Shown: positions 22,136-34,415, numbered from the stretch's first letter. The stretch: DNA of 64,000 bases from Paramarasmius palmivorus (GCA_037176845.1 JAYKXP010000007.1:868001-932000), one strand, 5' to 3'. Numbers and translations are program-made. Notes: a model not told the origin generated them from the sequence alone.

Positions 22136-23257
22136 TCAAAGTCCAGCAGCCAACCAATCCACCAATCCTTTCCCGACATCACTCAACTCTTTCCCAGTGG
22201 CAACATGCACCATCGGGTCATCATGAACACCGTCCTCCTGCAACTCCAAAAACACCTTATCCCCTTCACTCTCAGGCCCACTCAATTCGGTTTTCAAGAC
22301 CCCGTATACACCCAATCCGTCCTCTCTCAGAATCTCCTTTGCTCCTACGAAGATATACACCCTTGAGTTGGGTATATACGCTGAGATGCCCTTGAACGCA
22401 AACCCAAAGTCGCGTGTAAATCGTATATATGGCAAGTGTTCCTGATTCGCTTTTTCGAGGTACAGCTTTCCCCATCGTGAAATGGTTTCGGGCGCGAAAA
22501 TATCGACATCTTCTTCGTTGGGACGTTCGGGAGCAGGAAGACCGAGTGACGTCCACGGGGAGATAAGGAGAACATTTTTGATACGCTTCGCGTTGTCCGC
22601 GGAGGCGAGCGGTGAAGCAGGTACATCGGCGTCACTGTTCGTTACAGGTCGTACCGTGTGAGTGAACAGCTGAAGGTTCAGATTGGCTCCTGCGGAATCG
22701 CCTGCGAGGTGGATGTTCGCGGTGGGTTGTGAGGTCAAGATATAGTTGAGCGTGTGGATGTATTGCTTTAGCTGAGTCGGGAATGTGTTTGGATAGATTG
22801 AGTACTCGAAGAACACGATGCTCGTTTCGTGCCCTTTCCGCTGGAGTTCCCGGCGGACATAATGCCAAAATATAAGCATGAAATCGGACACTGCGAGCAT
22901 GTAACCTCCTCCATGAGCTACGACAATGATATCCTTCGCATCCTTGGGGCCAATCCACATGACCGCAACGTCTTCTGGCGTGTACTCAACAGCTTGCGGG
23001 ATTTTCTGCTTTTTCGTCCATTGACGGTACAATCCCGTCGTAGAAGGTGAAGCCCATTGGAGCTGGGGAACGGAGATGTTGGAAGTGAGGTATCGAACAG
23101 TGCGTTCATTAAGAACCCGCGCAAGGGTCTTTTGGTGCTTGGTTTTGGCTTTATTGCGTTTGAAAAGGGAGATGAGAGCGGTGTAGGCGAGGATGACAGG
23201 AAGAGGCAGGGATTTGGGGAGGAGCGAGAGTTTCTCCCAGATGGTGGGGGGCTTCAT
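22136..23257 (-). CDS. HSL-type alpha/beta hydrolase (copy 2)
   Basis: Intronless, 373 residues. It starts MKPPTIWEKL, matching the paralogues' starts. HGGG (oxyanion hole) is at residues 115-118, GDSAG at 186-190 (Ser188), and the C-terminal DGVHDDP contains the likely catalytic His. It has a hydrophobic segment at about residues 15-32 and ends VDWLAAGL as in the other copies. It has a short insertion of Lys-rich residues near 34-44 and a longer loop before the acid residue than copy 1. A predicted esterase/lipase of unknown substrate. It lies at the right edge of the mirror-like gene array, opposite in strand to copy 1. Confidence 0.87.
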   Translation of the reverse strand: MKPPTIWEKLSLLPKSLPLPVILAYTALISLFKRNKAKTKHQKTLARVLNERTVRYLTSNISVPQLQWASPSTTGLYRQWTKKQKIPQAVEYTPEDVAVMWIGPKDAKDIIVVAHGGGYMLAVSDFMLIFWHYVRRELQRKGHETSIVFFEYSIYPNTFPTQLKQYIHTLNYILTSQPTANIHLAGDSAGANLNLQLFTHTVRPVTNSDADVPASPLASADNAKRIKNVLLISPWTSLGLPAPERPNEEDVDIFAPETISRWGKLYLEKANQEHLPYIRFTRDFGFAFKGISAYIPNSRVYIFVGAKEILREDGLGVYGVLKTELSGPESEGDKVFLELQEDGVHDDPMVHVATGKELSDVGKGLVDWLAAGL

Positions 23258-24176
23258 GGTTGCGTCTGGCTATTGATATCATGGGGCAGAGGTTAAATAA
23301 GTGACATTGGATGGCATCACGAGAACCATGGTCACGAACCATGGCAAGATGCGGGCAAGATGCATGATCGTCATGACGGGATACTTGCACAGTCATCGAG
23401 TCCCGGGTGTATGTATGGCTAGCCGTGCGCCTGCAGCATCAGTACGCCATGCCTTACTACAAGCTCTGGAAAACCTAAGGGCGGTCTGGGACTCTGGGAT
23501 CAGCGACAGGATGTCGATTCTATTATTCGGTTTCGCAGAGCACGGGGGTTCTAATTGGCCAGTTCAATGGCTTCTGATGAGAACATTGACAACATTAGTA
23601 TGGTATCAGTAACTGAATAGGAATCTCACTTGGGTGCCACGCATTTCCAGGAACTGATTCTTTGCCTTAGACTGACGCCTGTCTCAGGGATGTGGCTCGA
23701 ATGTTGCTTGCCAGCTTTGAAGGAACAGATTTAAAAATGTTTGTGAACGAATGGTCTGCTCCTTCCCGCTATTCTAGTCACTGTTACTAAATCAAGTCCT
23801 TCAATCAGGCCACCGGCAAAGTGAAAGCTCACGATAATTTAGCTCTTCCATGATCACTTCTTCGCACGTCAAGCCTGTATTGTCGGTCTTGTACTCCCTG
23901 GCTGACTCCGGAAGGTGAGATCTTGCGGGTAAAGGCAGGGTAAAGATGCAAAAGGCGTCTTTGCTGCTGTGTATGATCATCGTAGGTCGAGTTGATGTGT
24001 ATGCCCCAGCTGATAGTAGAGGATCAGATGGTAAGAAGGTGAGGGCCATCGTGAGAAACTGGGACCTCATCGACTCGAACAGCATCCAGGCCAAACGTCG
24101 CTCAGGTCTACGAGAAAGGTGATTCTTTTGAGGCCATCCAAAGTGCTAGCTCATAACCAAAGAAAAACTATCTAGC
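23258..24176. other. Intergenic region hydrolase 2 / F6
   Basis: About 920 bp. It should hold the divergent promoters of hydrolase 2 and F6. A short stretch near 23646-23735 reads FQELILCLRLTP in one frame and might be a fragment of an F-box/leucine-rich gene, but it is too short to call. Confidence 0.4.
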
Positions 24177-25787
24177 ATGGCCAAGAACATACAAGCCCCC
24201 TCGTCAGATATGGAGGATCTCTCTCGAAGCAACGAAGCCCCTTGTCATAGCATTCTGATTGCATGTCGGGGAGAACTCTCAGTGATAGAGAACCGTATCG
24301 CAACCATTCATCAGGAAATCACCGAGACGGATTCGAAGAGCGCTCTAGCTCTACGTAAAGAGGAATCAACGCTCAAAGTCTATGCCGAGACATACCGACG
24401 TATCCTGCACCCCATTCGCAATTTTCCAGTCGATGTCCTGCGCGAGATATTCTCAGCATGTATCCGAATAACGCACCCGGATTTCATGTCGTCGGATTTC
24501 AACTATGTATTCCAAGATTCACTGGATACGACTCAGCCCCCGTGGAGTTTAGGTCAAGTCTGTCATCGATGGAGACAAATTGTGTTGGATACCCCATCGT
24601 TCTGGACATCTTTGCGCGTTCAGTTGCCACAATGTGAAGCCGTTCCTCAAGAAAAGAGGTACATCGCACGTCAGCTGGACATGTTCCTGTATCGTTCAAG
24701 GGACCTTCCTCTCACCGTCGAATTGAAGTCCAAACATTCCATCACACCAGACGACCTAATACCCTTCGCTTTCTGTTCCTATTCTCACAGATGGGAGCGA
24801 TTAAGGCTCACATTCCCGGATACGCCTTATCTTCACGAGTCGCTTCGAAACATATCATTTTTAATCAGATTGGAATTGCCGATTTTGCACACCCTATGCC
24901 TTGATTTGGACGTCTATTCCTCGGAGACCGATGCGTTCGAATACGCCCCCAACCTCCGACATCTCACAATCTACGGTTGTTCACCCGATCTTCACGCCAC
25001 GCTCCAAATCCCGTGGGGACAGATAACCCATTTCCATCGTCTTCAGCGAACCACTGGTTATACTAGACCATCTACAAGTATCGAGCACCTCATCCAGATG
25101 CCCAACATCGTGGAATACATCGACATGCAATTCTTTTGCCCCCCTGGACCCGATGTCCATTTACCTCATCTAGAATCACTCGCTCTTGCGTTTTCCGACA
25201 ACTTGGAAAGCGACATTGCCTTGGACCGTCTCCGAATAGGCGCCAAGTTCACCAGATTTGTAGCCAGCACCAGTAACTGCCGCGATAATTGTCGCGATAA
25301 TGAAGGTCTTGGAGAGCGTGACAAACAAGCGCTGCTGTCGTTTATCCGTCGTTGGAGTGATAATCTGCGCTCACTCTCCTTACGCAGCGCTCTGTTGACC
25401 AATCCCGAGTGTGCAGAGATGCTGGGCTATCTAGATGGACTGCGGTCTCTGTCGTTATACACAAATATGTCTCTGTCACTATACCTGTGTATAATGACAG
25501 CCAAACCAGGCGGAGCTCTGGAAGATGAACTTGCCCAGACGAGTTTCCTACCGCAACTCCGACATCTTTTCTTCTTTGGGCATTCACGACTTGGAGAATC
25601 GGAGTTGGTGCGATCACTTGAGGCAAGATTGAAGGGTGACACGCCGTTGCAAACGATAGGCCTCCCAGAGCGGCTTTCAGCAGGGTCATCGAAAAGGTTA
25701 AATGCAAAGGGGCTAGCAATAAGGCTCACAACCAGGGAGCAGTGGATGGCGGAATCATATGGCAATAAATGTGATATACATATGTAG
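24177..25787 (+). CDS. F-box protein, subfamily B (F6)
   Basis: A 536-residue intact frame. The N-terminus has the CRGELSVIENR motif and coiled coil (about residues 34-66) of the F4/F5 subfamily, then the F-box IRNFPVDVLREIF starting near residue 80, the TTQPPWSLGQVCHRW block and a leucine-rich C-terminal half. A small tandem repeat (CRDN twice, about residue 370) is unique to this copy. A predicted SCF adaptor. It is more diverged from F4 and F5 than they are from each other, so it is an older duplicate. Confidence 0.78.
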   Translation: MAKNIQAPSSDMEDLSRSNEAPCHSILIACRGELSVIENRIATIHQEITETDSKSALALRKEESTLKVYAETYRRILHPIRNFPVDVLREIFSACIRITHPDFMSSDFNYVFQDSLDTTQPPWSLGQVCHRWRQIVLDTPSFWTSLRVQLPQCEAVPQEKRYIARQLDMFLYRSRDLPLTVELKSKHSITPDDLIPFAFCSYSHRWERLRLTFPDTPYLHESLRNISFLIRLELPILHTLCLDLDVYSSETDAFEYAPNLRHLTIYGCSPDLHATLQIPWGQITHFHRLQRTTGYTRPSTSIEHLIQMPNIVEYIDMQFFCPPGPDVHLPHLESLALAFSDNLESDIALDRLRIGAKFTRFVASTSNCRDNCRDNEGLGERDKQALLSFIRRWSDNLRSLSLRSALLTNPECAEMLGYLDGLRSLSLYTNMSLSLYLCIMTAKPGGALEDELAQTSFLPQLRHLFFFGHSRLGESELVRSLEARLKGDTPLQTIGLPERLSAGSSKRLNAKGLAIRLTTREQWMAESYGNKCDIHM

Positions 25788-26228
25788 TTACATCGAGTCG
25801 AACTATATTACTGTTAGTATGTAGTCTGTCCTTCGAAGCCGCAACCAAGCCGCAACCACAAATCGTAAATCCAACAGAGGAGTTTTTTGAGACTCTTTCA
25901 GGGTACAGGCACTTGGGGTCGAAAGCACGATGATGGAATATAGGTTCCTCGGATTGATTGTAACATGAATCACTGTCCATCCTCTTGATTTGTTTGGCGC
26001 AACACACCCCAACTCCCACTTCATCTACCTGGAGGAGAGGAAGCTACTCCATACACTTTCATAGCGTTGAGCTTGCATGTTTCCATTCTTTGAAGGGGAG
26101 ATGTATACATATTACAACAGTCGATACTTTCTACTAGTGTACGTGTACATACAATCTGTTTGTATTCTATCTATTCGTCTAACTCGAGCGCAGGGATTCT
26201 TCTATCACGATGTCCCGGCCACATCTGC
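25788..26228. other. Intergenic region F6 / ODC1 (3' to 3')
   Basis: About 440 bp between two convergent genes. Short frames only. I see no feature beyond presumed 3' ends. Confidence 0.45.
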
Positions 26229-28589
26229 TTACATCGGATGATTATCCACCACGAGGGGTGCAACAACGGTCGGCTTTTCCTTGAATTGGCTCAACGCTGC
26301 GATAGTCGCATCATCCAAGTCCAGATGAGCCTTCAGAAGCTCAGGAGGTGAAAGGGCGAGCCACTGTACCGAACGTCAGATCTAAGAACCGTTACCGTGA
26401 ATTAGAGTGCTCACCTGAGACAAACTGATATCCTCATATACATCTAAGAATGCTGAGTGAGCAAGGAAGATGCACGTAGATCATTGGAGATCTCACCAGT
26501 GTTGAACAGTTCAAGGAATCTGAGTGTAGTGTTGCCTGTATTCTCGACATAGTGTCCTGAAAAGACCCGGTCGTTCAACTCAGAATTGTATCTCGTTACA
26601 CATAACCCACGGAACTCACCCATTGTAGCAGGTATATAGGCTAAGGTGCGGAAAGGACGGTTAGTATAGATCTCCGCATTCTCGTCAAGTTGGACATACC
26701 GATATCACCAGCCTGTTCAAACGATCTCAGTAATTGGGTTCCTCAATTTGTGAGTTGTTGGACGCACCTGATAGTTAAATGTCTTCGCATTGCTGTTCGA
26801 CGCAAAGACAGTTACTCTAGCTTGCCCTTCCCTAGAAGAGAAGGTTTGCGTTAGACGGTCGACGCAAAAAGGGGAAATTAAAGGGAGACTCACAAGAAAA
26901 ACGCCCACTCGTCCATGGTAGGGTGCCACTGAAACGCCATGAACATTCAGGGTTGATAATTCTCCGCACGGATAATGACACTTACATGAAGCTCCCTGAA
27001 AGCAAGAATGAGCTCAGCCGGAATCATCGGGATGTTTGTAGAAGTACTCACCGCATTGCGTTAGGTTCAACGGTGATCTCAGTAGCAGCGATAGTCGTTG
27101 CGATCGGGAACGTTCTTGAATCGACAACCTTCACAGATCCACCAGCGAGAGGGGTAGCGGTGACATTAGAAAACGAGTAGAAATAGGATTGTGGAACTTG
27201 GCCGTTGGGGTCAGAGACAGGTTCGGCAGTGGTAGGCGAAGCTGGTGGTGCTATGGTTAGCTCGGCCTTCCTGAAAAGAAAGGATAACAGACGCACTCCC
27301 AGGGAAGATGTACAGAGGCTTATCCGGAATGTGAGAGAATGGCTTCGAGCTATTGAGCTGGAAGTTCTTCTGGATGACTTCACGGCGTCTTTAGCAACTT
27401 GATCAAAGTCAAAGGCGAAGAAAATACCTTCTGCAGGTACGTGTGCAAGCCAATCCGTGAGCTATCATGAGGCATTAGAGTTATTCGTACTATGGCACAA
27501 AAAGGAACGTACCAGGAACGTGTCATCTTCGCTGAATTTTCCATCCGGGAAGACCTGATAAGGACATATCAATTAGATACCGAACTGCGACGCTCCAATT
27601 CAACAACGAACCAGTAAGAACTCGGTACCGTCGGGATCGTCATCAGTTCCTTGTAGCGAGTGAGGAACACCAGCAGGGAAGAACCAAAGGTCACCGGCTT
27701 TCTGTGCGTATCTTGAGCATGAATGCTGATGAACAATGCGAATTGTACGTACGACGTTAGCTCTGAAGTTACGTCCCTCGGGATCTACGGCTGTTACTTG
27801 GGTTGTACCCTAATTTGATGTTATCGTAAGTGCGTGCCGGGAATGTCAATTCTAAGAATGTAGTCACCTTGAGGACATATGCCCACTGTAGGCGCAAACC
27901 TTGAATGAGCTATTCGTCATCGGGGGGTATGAACTAACATACCTCAGATGTATCATGCCAGTGCATCTCACGAATCGCTCCTGCCTCAAGTCTCATATTC
28001 ACGCCGGCAATGTCTAAGGGAAGTGTCAGCTTTGAAAGATTACTGAATCTATGAGACTCACTCTCTGCAAGAGGCATCACATTGACTAGAAACTCGGAGT
28101 TAGCAATGATCTAAGATTACCGAAAGCTGCTCACCGTTCTGTTGCCTGGCCCACCCGCCGGTCTGGATCCGATTCGGGCTGAAGCTCATCGACCATTTCG
28201 GATTTCCACTAGATGACCTCTTATCAGTCTACATGTGCATGATAGCAAGACTGCGAAACTTACACCTCGCCATTGTCGCTCGTCGGAGGCGCAAGCAGAG
28301 CTGGGTTCTCTAACTCCAGCGGTGGGTTGCTTGGGCCTAGAATCGATGCACCTAGCTTCCCGCGTTCCGGCTTGGGGACAGACGCGGGGCTGTCTGGTCC
28401 CCACATTGGGAAGTTGGGGTTGGTACTGGCGTACGGGACAGTCGCAGTTGGCTCGGCAGCTGAAGAACTCATCGATGGTGGAGAGACTAGAGAAAATGAG
28501 GAACTCATGGAGCTGGAAGGGGAAGTGGGAGCTCCGAGTGCGAGAGTCACGAGAGCGACGAGAAGAGCTGCGCTGCGAATGGGAGACAT
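26229..28589 (-). CDS. Secreted bicupin oxalate decarboxylase (ODC1)
   Basis: About 460 residues in what I resolve as 19 exons. The enzyme should convert oxalate to formate and CO2 with Mn outside the cell. It begins with a signal peptide ([20 protein letters not shown]), then a Ser/Pro-rich linker. Cupin 1 has [10 protein letters not shown] plus WAYVLKG and the distal His in [10 protein letters not shown]; cupin 2 has ELHWHPTMDE and a distal His in GHYVENT. The segment SEDDTF between the cupins corresponds to the lid whose Glu is needed for decarboxylation rather than oxidation in the characterised bacterial enzyme. I followed every exon on the minus strand and found all junctions and the frame intact, ending VDNHPM-stop. 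The start is the ATG heading the signal peptide, not the upstream in-frame ATG in the leader. It is an inverted near-duplicate of ODC2 at 34501. Confidence 0.9.
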
Positions 28590-28663
28590 TGCGAGTTGAA
28601 CTGCGAGAGTCGAGACTGAGAAGAAAGAGACGAAGCTCGATGCTTTTGCTGTAAGAAACAACA

Positions 28664-28674
28664 CCCCTTTTATA
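28664..28674 (-). promoter_or_regulatory. TATA box of ODC1
   Basis: TATAAAAGGGG, about 75 bp before the ODC1 ATG. The equivalent TATAAAAGAC lies at a matching distance before ODC2, ODC3 and ODC4. Confidence 0.75.
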
Positions 28675-28871
28675 GCAGTAAACCAGAGCCTATGTGTAGA
28701 AGCCAAAATTGGGAAATCGTGAACATACGTCCAAGTGGTGCGTCATTAACATAACATTACTCTTCGGATCTGAATGAATCGCGATGTTCCTGAATGCCGA
28801 GTTTAGAGGGACAACCGCAGGAATAGCTCGCCAGTGGGAATGTCTGTCTTAGTCGCAACTGAACGTGAACG

Positions 28872-28889
28872 ATTTTGCCGGTGTAAAAT
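28872..28889 (-). promoter_or_regulatory. Degenerate palindrome upstream of ODC1
   Basis: ATTTTACACCGGCAAAAT on the minus strand, about 285 bp before the ATG. It is at the same place as the perfect palindrome of ODC2 but with mismatches in one arm. Confidence 0.4.
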
Positions 28890-29711
28890 TAGGCCATTGA
28901 CTGGGGATCACTTTAGCCAAATCCGGAACCATAGTACGTGTACTCACCGACGCAATTGATAGAATATCTAGAACCGGAAGGACTTCAGATAGAGTACAGT
29001 AACTCCTAATTTTAGGTGATTGCTACGGCGACCAAGGGCTGCCGTTCATAACGTCAGTTGCGGTGCTATATGTATAAGCACCAGAACTCACTACCCCGAC
29101 TTGGCCGTTTGGCGCTCATGAAACTTGAAAAGGAGTGCAGCGCGGCCAGGCGGAGTTCTGTTCTGGGTAATTATCGTGTATCGCGCCACCTATGAGCCGT
29201 CGTTGTATGCTCTGGGATAAACTGCGAGTTTGAATAGGAGGTAGTGTTCAACAGTAACAGAGAACAAAAACACTGTAATATGGTTGGCATTGTCAAAACA
29301 CGATAAAAAAAGCACTCACACCAAGCCCACAAGCCAACATGCCAGCAACTGATTGGCAGTTTCCCGGGCCGCTGCCCCAGAAATCCTATGTAGGAACCAG
29401 CTCAATCGTTCGCTTGTAGCTTGAAGCGAAGGATGGAGGAAGACAAAATTTTTGAGGTATACGAATTTAGGCTAGCGGGTAGCGACATGAACATCATCAT
29501 GGTGGTCAAGGGTAGAGCCAGGTAGAACGCTATTTAGACGCCCATGTACTTCCCACGCGAAAAAAAAAAAAACACAGCCAGTATGCATAAGGCTAATCCC
29601 TACATAGTAGTACAGAGGCCAACATTTTGCGTGGATGAACATCGTGTCGTTGACATAGTATTCTATTGTACAAGTCCTGTTACTAATCGAAATATAGCGG
29701 ATGAAAAAGCC

Positions 29712-32700
29712 TCATGCTCTCGAGAAACATTTGAACAAACTTCTCTTGAAAAAGTACCAGAGACACTGTTTGGATCGACACGTTAGCCTCTCTCGAAAGG
29801 AAGAAGACAAAGGGCAACTTACCCCAATGAACCGAACCACAGCTAACGCCAATGTCGAATACAAAATCACGTTGAAATATGTAGCTTGTTTCCTCGCCAA
29901 CTGGGCCTCGGGTGTATCTTGTTTTCGGATATCCAGATGGACAAATCCGTTCGCATCAGGAGTAAGCTTATCCCAGATCTGATTTGCAGCAATACCACTG
30001 AGGTTTTGAATGGATACAGCGAGGGCGGCGTTGGTTAGAATCCAGAATGCTACCAACCTATGCATAAGTTGATTGTTTGTCAGTTTGGAAGGAGAAAGGT
30101 AGAAAGGTAGAACGTGCCTCGTCCTGAAAGTCTTATTCTGATCATCCATAGTAGGCTTCTCAATTGTCTCCTCTACTACAACCTTCGTAATAGCCCTCGT
30201 CACAGTTTGCTTGAAAGCCTCATCAACATCTTCCTGGGGCTTCGTCGTGTCCTCTACAACAGGCGCGTCGGATCCCTTGGGTTTCGAAGATGTTAAAGAG
30301 GGCAACGCCTCGGCTTTGTCGGAACCTTTGGTTCCCCATGAAACCTGTAACTCCTTAGCCAGAGGATGAAGAAACGAAGACCCACGACTTACATCATGTA
30401 GATTACAAAACGCGTATACGTTCAACACATTTGTAAAGCTCGGCGCTAGCAGCAGGTACTGGAAGAAGCTCGAAAACATGTGCCATGGGTCTCCGTAGAG
30501 AAACGATGAAAAGAAATATATCCCTGACGCGAGAAACAAGTCAATCAAGGAACATAAAGAGGAGGAACCGGCCTACCATAAGTACTGATCAGTGCAGCCA
30601 CTAAACTACCTAAAGAACCCTTGAAAAACCACGTGAAAAAAGAAAACGTTGTATTGGCTTTTATTGCCTCGGCTTTCGCTGTTGCCAACTCCTTGGGAAG
30701 TCGCTTTCGTTGTATTCAGCACCACAATCGTCACCAAAAAGAAGCGACTGACCTCAAACATCGTGATTGTCAACCAAAACGCGCAAACGAGGAGATATGC
30801 CGAAAGGATGGCATAAACCCACAACGTGATAGTATACGCGGTCCTCTCACCCTTGGGTCGATTTCCCAACGCAAGAATGAACTGCAGCGCGAGGAACGAA
30901 AGGTAGAGCCACTATCCATGCCACCGCGTGTTAAACCAGCCTCGAACCAGAAAACGAGAAAGAACACACCTTGAAGCCAAAGTTGACCCAATGTGTAGCG
31001 TCCGGGGTCACAAAGATGGTTATCGGTTCAGGCTGCATGTTCGGCAACAGGTCGATAACGATCGCGAATGTCAACCACATATTCGCCAAGGCGAACCACG
31101 AGAAGACCAATGTGAACACATTGTACTGCAGGCAATGCGAGTCAGCGTCAGGGTCTTGCGGAGGATAAACATACTCACGATGCCCTGAACATGGAAGAAT
31201 ATCATCCTGAACAGCCCATGTCCACTCCTGTACAGCTGGAAAAAGTTGACCAGTGCGTAGACACTAGCCGCAAAGCTACCATTCAACCATCTTCTCCTCT
31301 GTCCGATCAACTCGGCGGCGCTTTCTGGGACGTCAGTTTCGGCTTTGGAAGGCTTGACGTAGGTGAGTGTCCATCGGTCCCCACGTTTGGCTACGAGTTC
31401 GAAACAAAGAATTCGGTCTTCAGCCAAGAACATGTTCTTTGTGAAGATGTTCATTCCGTAGATTCCCTTTTGGCCTGTCCATCCTTGATTGTTAACCATA
31501 ATCTGGCATGAGCGAGAGCACGTACCCAATCGATCAGCCAATGAATGGTCACCATGGAAGTATTGCTCCAACGGCCGACCCTGAATCGCTCGGTAACGAT
31601 AGGCGGAGAATGCCCCAGGAAGAACGGAGACATAGCCAAATGAGGACTCGAGAGGCTTATCTGATTCGACGAGATGATTACTAGGAGGAGGATATACTTA
31701 GTAAGAGGCTACTCACCCAAGATATTCGACATCTTATATTCAAAGTTCTGTGCAGCAACGAGGGGATTCAAAAGCTTCTTTCCGCCCTTGATCATAGCGT
31801 GTATCTCGCCTGCTCGCCATTGCATTCAGTATACAGGTTACGAGAACTCGGAGGACTTGAAATCGTACCACAGCATCCACCCAAGTTAGGGTCATTGTAG
31901 AAGGCCTCCCAGAGGTAGAAGATGCTCTTGTGACCCGGCTTGGTTCCGGCATCAATGAGAACGCAGATCTCAGGCTGCGAGACATATGAGAGAGAATATA
32001 GAAGAGCAAATTGACTGGGTGCTCACGTTCAACATCTTTCCTAAGGCATTGAACAACCATCGATGACTGTTGATTTTCTTCTGATTCTTCGCTTTAAGAA
32101 CGAAGATAATCTGAACTGGCACTAAGTTGTTGGCATTGGGATCGTCTTTGGATGGAAGAACGAGCTGGGGCTTGGCGTCCACGCTGAGTTGTGTTGTGTA
32201 CTACGAGATAGATTAGGTACGAGAAACAGACACGTAGAAAAGCCTTACCTCAAATATATGGGCTACTGTCTCTCGCCCATCAACTTCCTTTTTCATCACA
32301 CCGTCTTGATACACGCCGACGGTTGCTAGCACGTCGAGAACGGACTTATCCATGGCTTCAAGACCATCGACAATGAGGGCGACCTGCAGCAATATCAGTA
32401 TAAACTAGAGCGAGAAAACTAAAGAGATACACGCACCGTAATCTTCTGCCAAGGCTGTTGTCCTTCTTCTGCCTGTCTTCTCCAGAATTTGCTCTGCTTT
32501 GTACGGCAGATATCCCGAATGTTGAGCATCACGCCATGCAACGTTCTCGCATAAAGTGTTTTGTCTTCGTTGTAGGACGTGACGGCAATCAAGAGTTCCG
32601 TCTGGCGACCATACATCGATGTTCGCAGCGAGTAGCCGGTAGCGGCAGAGAATTCATCGGGATCACAGGTCGCTGCTGTATACCTCATGTGTCTGTGCGA

Positions 32701-33152
32701 CCATGGTTAGCTGGAAAGAAACAAGGCGAGGAGAAGTATACGACGCACGTAAACTCCGTCTTCCCGGCGGAACCGTTCAGATACTTGGATTCTACCGCGT
32801 TCAAGATAGGCGTTGGAACAGGATACTCGGCGATAAAGTTTCCTTGAGTGAGTTTAACTTTACGCGTTACACCGCGTTTGATAGTCTGACGACGCCTCCA
32901 AGCCTTTTCTACGCCTGTTTCGGTGGAATACACGGATGCAGTGCGCTCGCGATGACCGTATCCATATTGGGCGGGATCGCCGAAAGAGTTGGGGTCGACT
33001 ATGTACGTTAAGGGCTGTTTTTCATGTTCTTCATCGTCATTATGCTGAGCGAGATTCTGAGAAGACGCGAATGGATCCGAGATGGAATGACGAGGTTGTG
33101 GTTGGTAAGGGTCTTCGTAAGAGATGTGGGGTTCGAGGGGGTGATAGGACAT
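29712..33152 (-). CDS. Chitin synthase (division 1, Chs1-type)
   Basis: A multi-exon gene of roughly 900 residues. It is an integral plasma-membrane glycosyltransferase making chitin from UDP-GlcNAc. Exon 1 encodes a hydrophilic N-terminus ([10 protein letters not shown]...) and the Chs1 N-terminal motif leading to [17 protein letters not shown] across the first intron. Further on are [20 protein letters not shown], the [15 protein letters not shown] segment, [22 protein letters not shown] and the catalytic QRRRWLNGS. Then come several membrane segments and the C-terminal block ending VRFIG plus a last exon of 18 codons ending TGA. The intron before the last exon has no in-frame stop; the stop is the same either way. 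I see no break. The only essential-looking housekeeping gene of the region, it sits between two inverted ODC copies. Confidence 0.93.
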
Positions 33153-34182
33153 TGTGGTGGTGGAAGGAAAAGAAGGACCGCGATGGGTTTATAGAGATTC
33201 AGATTTGTCTAAGACCCACTGCCCGCACGCGTCCATGAGCTGTGACCTGGTCTCTGTCACCCCTAGGTCAGTAAATTCAGCGGATAGGAGAAAGGTTCAC
33301 TTGCAAACATTTTTTCCAGAATTTCCTTCTAGACCTCTTGTCCGCATTCTCATACAAGACCCGAACCTTGTCTAGTCTCTACCACAGAAAAGGGTCGTTT
33401 GCGTGGTACATTCCTATAATCGAGCGAATGTCGAGTCAGTCGAGAGAGTCTGCAGTGCATAGGAACAAGCGTGGGAATTAGCACGCCAGCCTAGCCTAGC
33501 GCTCGATTCAAGCTGAGCGCTTAACACCTTTGTCGTTGACCACCATAGTTGCTGGCTCACTCCTCACTAATATTACGTGTATCTGGACTATTTCTCTTCA
33601 GAAAACCAAAAGAAGGATCAAATGTATCAATGTACCATTGCTACATGGGAGAAAGGGCATAACTGAGTGCGTATTTTCATCAAGTGTTCCTCTTGCCAAT
33701 GTTGATTGCATTGCAGCGGCTCTCATACTATTACTCCATTGAAGAACCGTCCGAATTTGAGATTTCTCAAAAATTCCGGCCCAGAACATGCGGGGACCGC
33801 TTTCAACACGGCTCATAGGTGGCGCATTACACGATACTGCCCAGCACTTTCCGCCTTGCCGTACCTCCCCGTTACCAGATATTCGTATTCAATCCTTTTG
33901 GTTGAGCGCCAAGCGGCCAACACGGAATGGTGAGATCACCTCTTAAAGAACTAACATACCCCAATTGACGTGATCAACGGCAGCCGCAGGTCGCCGTGGC
34001 AATGCACCCACCTAAACTTAGCAGAGATTCGAGAGAGCCATCAATCTCTATCCTCTATCTTTGTGGGCACTCCGACAGACTACTTCACTGATCCGGGCCC
34101 CAGATGCTCTATCAACTGCGTCGGTGAGTCTATAAGTTCCTAATTTGGCATATAAGTACACTTACTCCTACAAACCAGTACC

Positions 34183-34204
34183 TATTTTTACACCCGTAAA
34201 AATA
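34183..34204 (+). promoter_or_regulatory. Perfect palindrome upstream of ODC2
   Basis: Arms TATTTTTAC and GTAAAAATA separated by ACCC, about 300 bp before the ATG. The same arms recur before ODC4, and a degenerate version before ODC1. The symmetry suggests a site for a dimeric regulator, but no factor can be named. Confidence 0.5.
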
Positions 34205-34415
34205 AGCTGTATGTATCGTCCCCCTTCCGTTGCGACCAGAACGAAACGGTTTCAATGGTAAGCTATTCCTGCTGCTTTCTCAGACGCAGCTTTCAGATTC
34301 AGATTCCAGGAACGCTGCGATGCATGCAGATCCACAGAGGAACGATGACTCGATGACGCAGAATGTGATCCCCGATTGCGTCTTTGCCTTGTACGCCTCG
34401 TCCGTAGCAGCATCT

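Larger units (their letters stand above)
26229..29205 (-). repeat. Left arm of ODC inverted duplication
   Basis: The ODC1 gene plus about 600 bp of upstream DNA, matching 33800-36857 in inverted orientation. Exon 1 and several introns are almost identical, and upstream blocks match well (for example CTGGGTAATTATCGTGTATC here against CTGGGCAGTATCGTGTAATG in the other arm). The chitin synthase gene lies in the unique spacer. The outer limit is estimated by eye. Confidence 0.7.
28590..29711. other. Intergenic region ODC1 / chitin synthase
   Basis: About 1.1 kb. The ODC1-proximal 600 bp are the upstream part of the inverted repeat. The remainder (29206-29711) is AT-rich with a run of A at about 29563-29574 and should contain the 3' end of the chitin synthase mRNA. 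No gene seen. Confidence 0.5.

Noticed and set aside
28235..28654. Long open frames antisense to the first exon of ODC1 (and the same antisense to ODC2, ODC3, ODC4)
   Set aside because: They mirror the Ser/Pro-rich coding exon, appear in all copies for compositional reasons and have no motif.
28590..28706. Earlier in-frame ATG upstream of ODC1 signal peptide
   Set aside because: It lies in the leader before the TATA-proximal start, is not present in the other copies, and would bury the signal peptide.
30114..32847. Many plus-strand frames across the chitin synthase gene
   Set aside because: All lie antisense to chitin synthase exons and have no motif; shadows.
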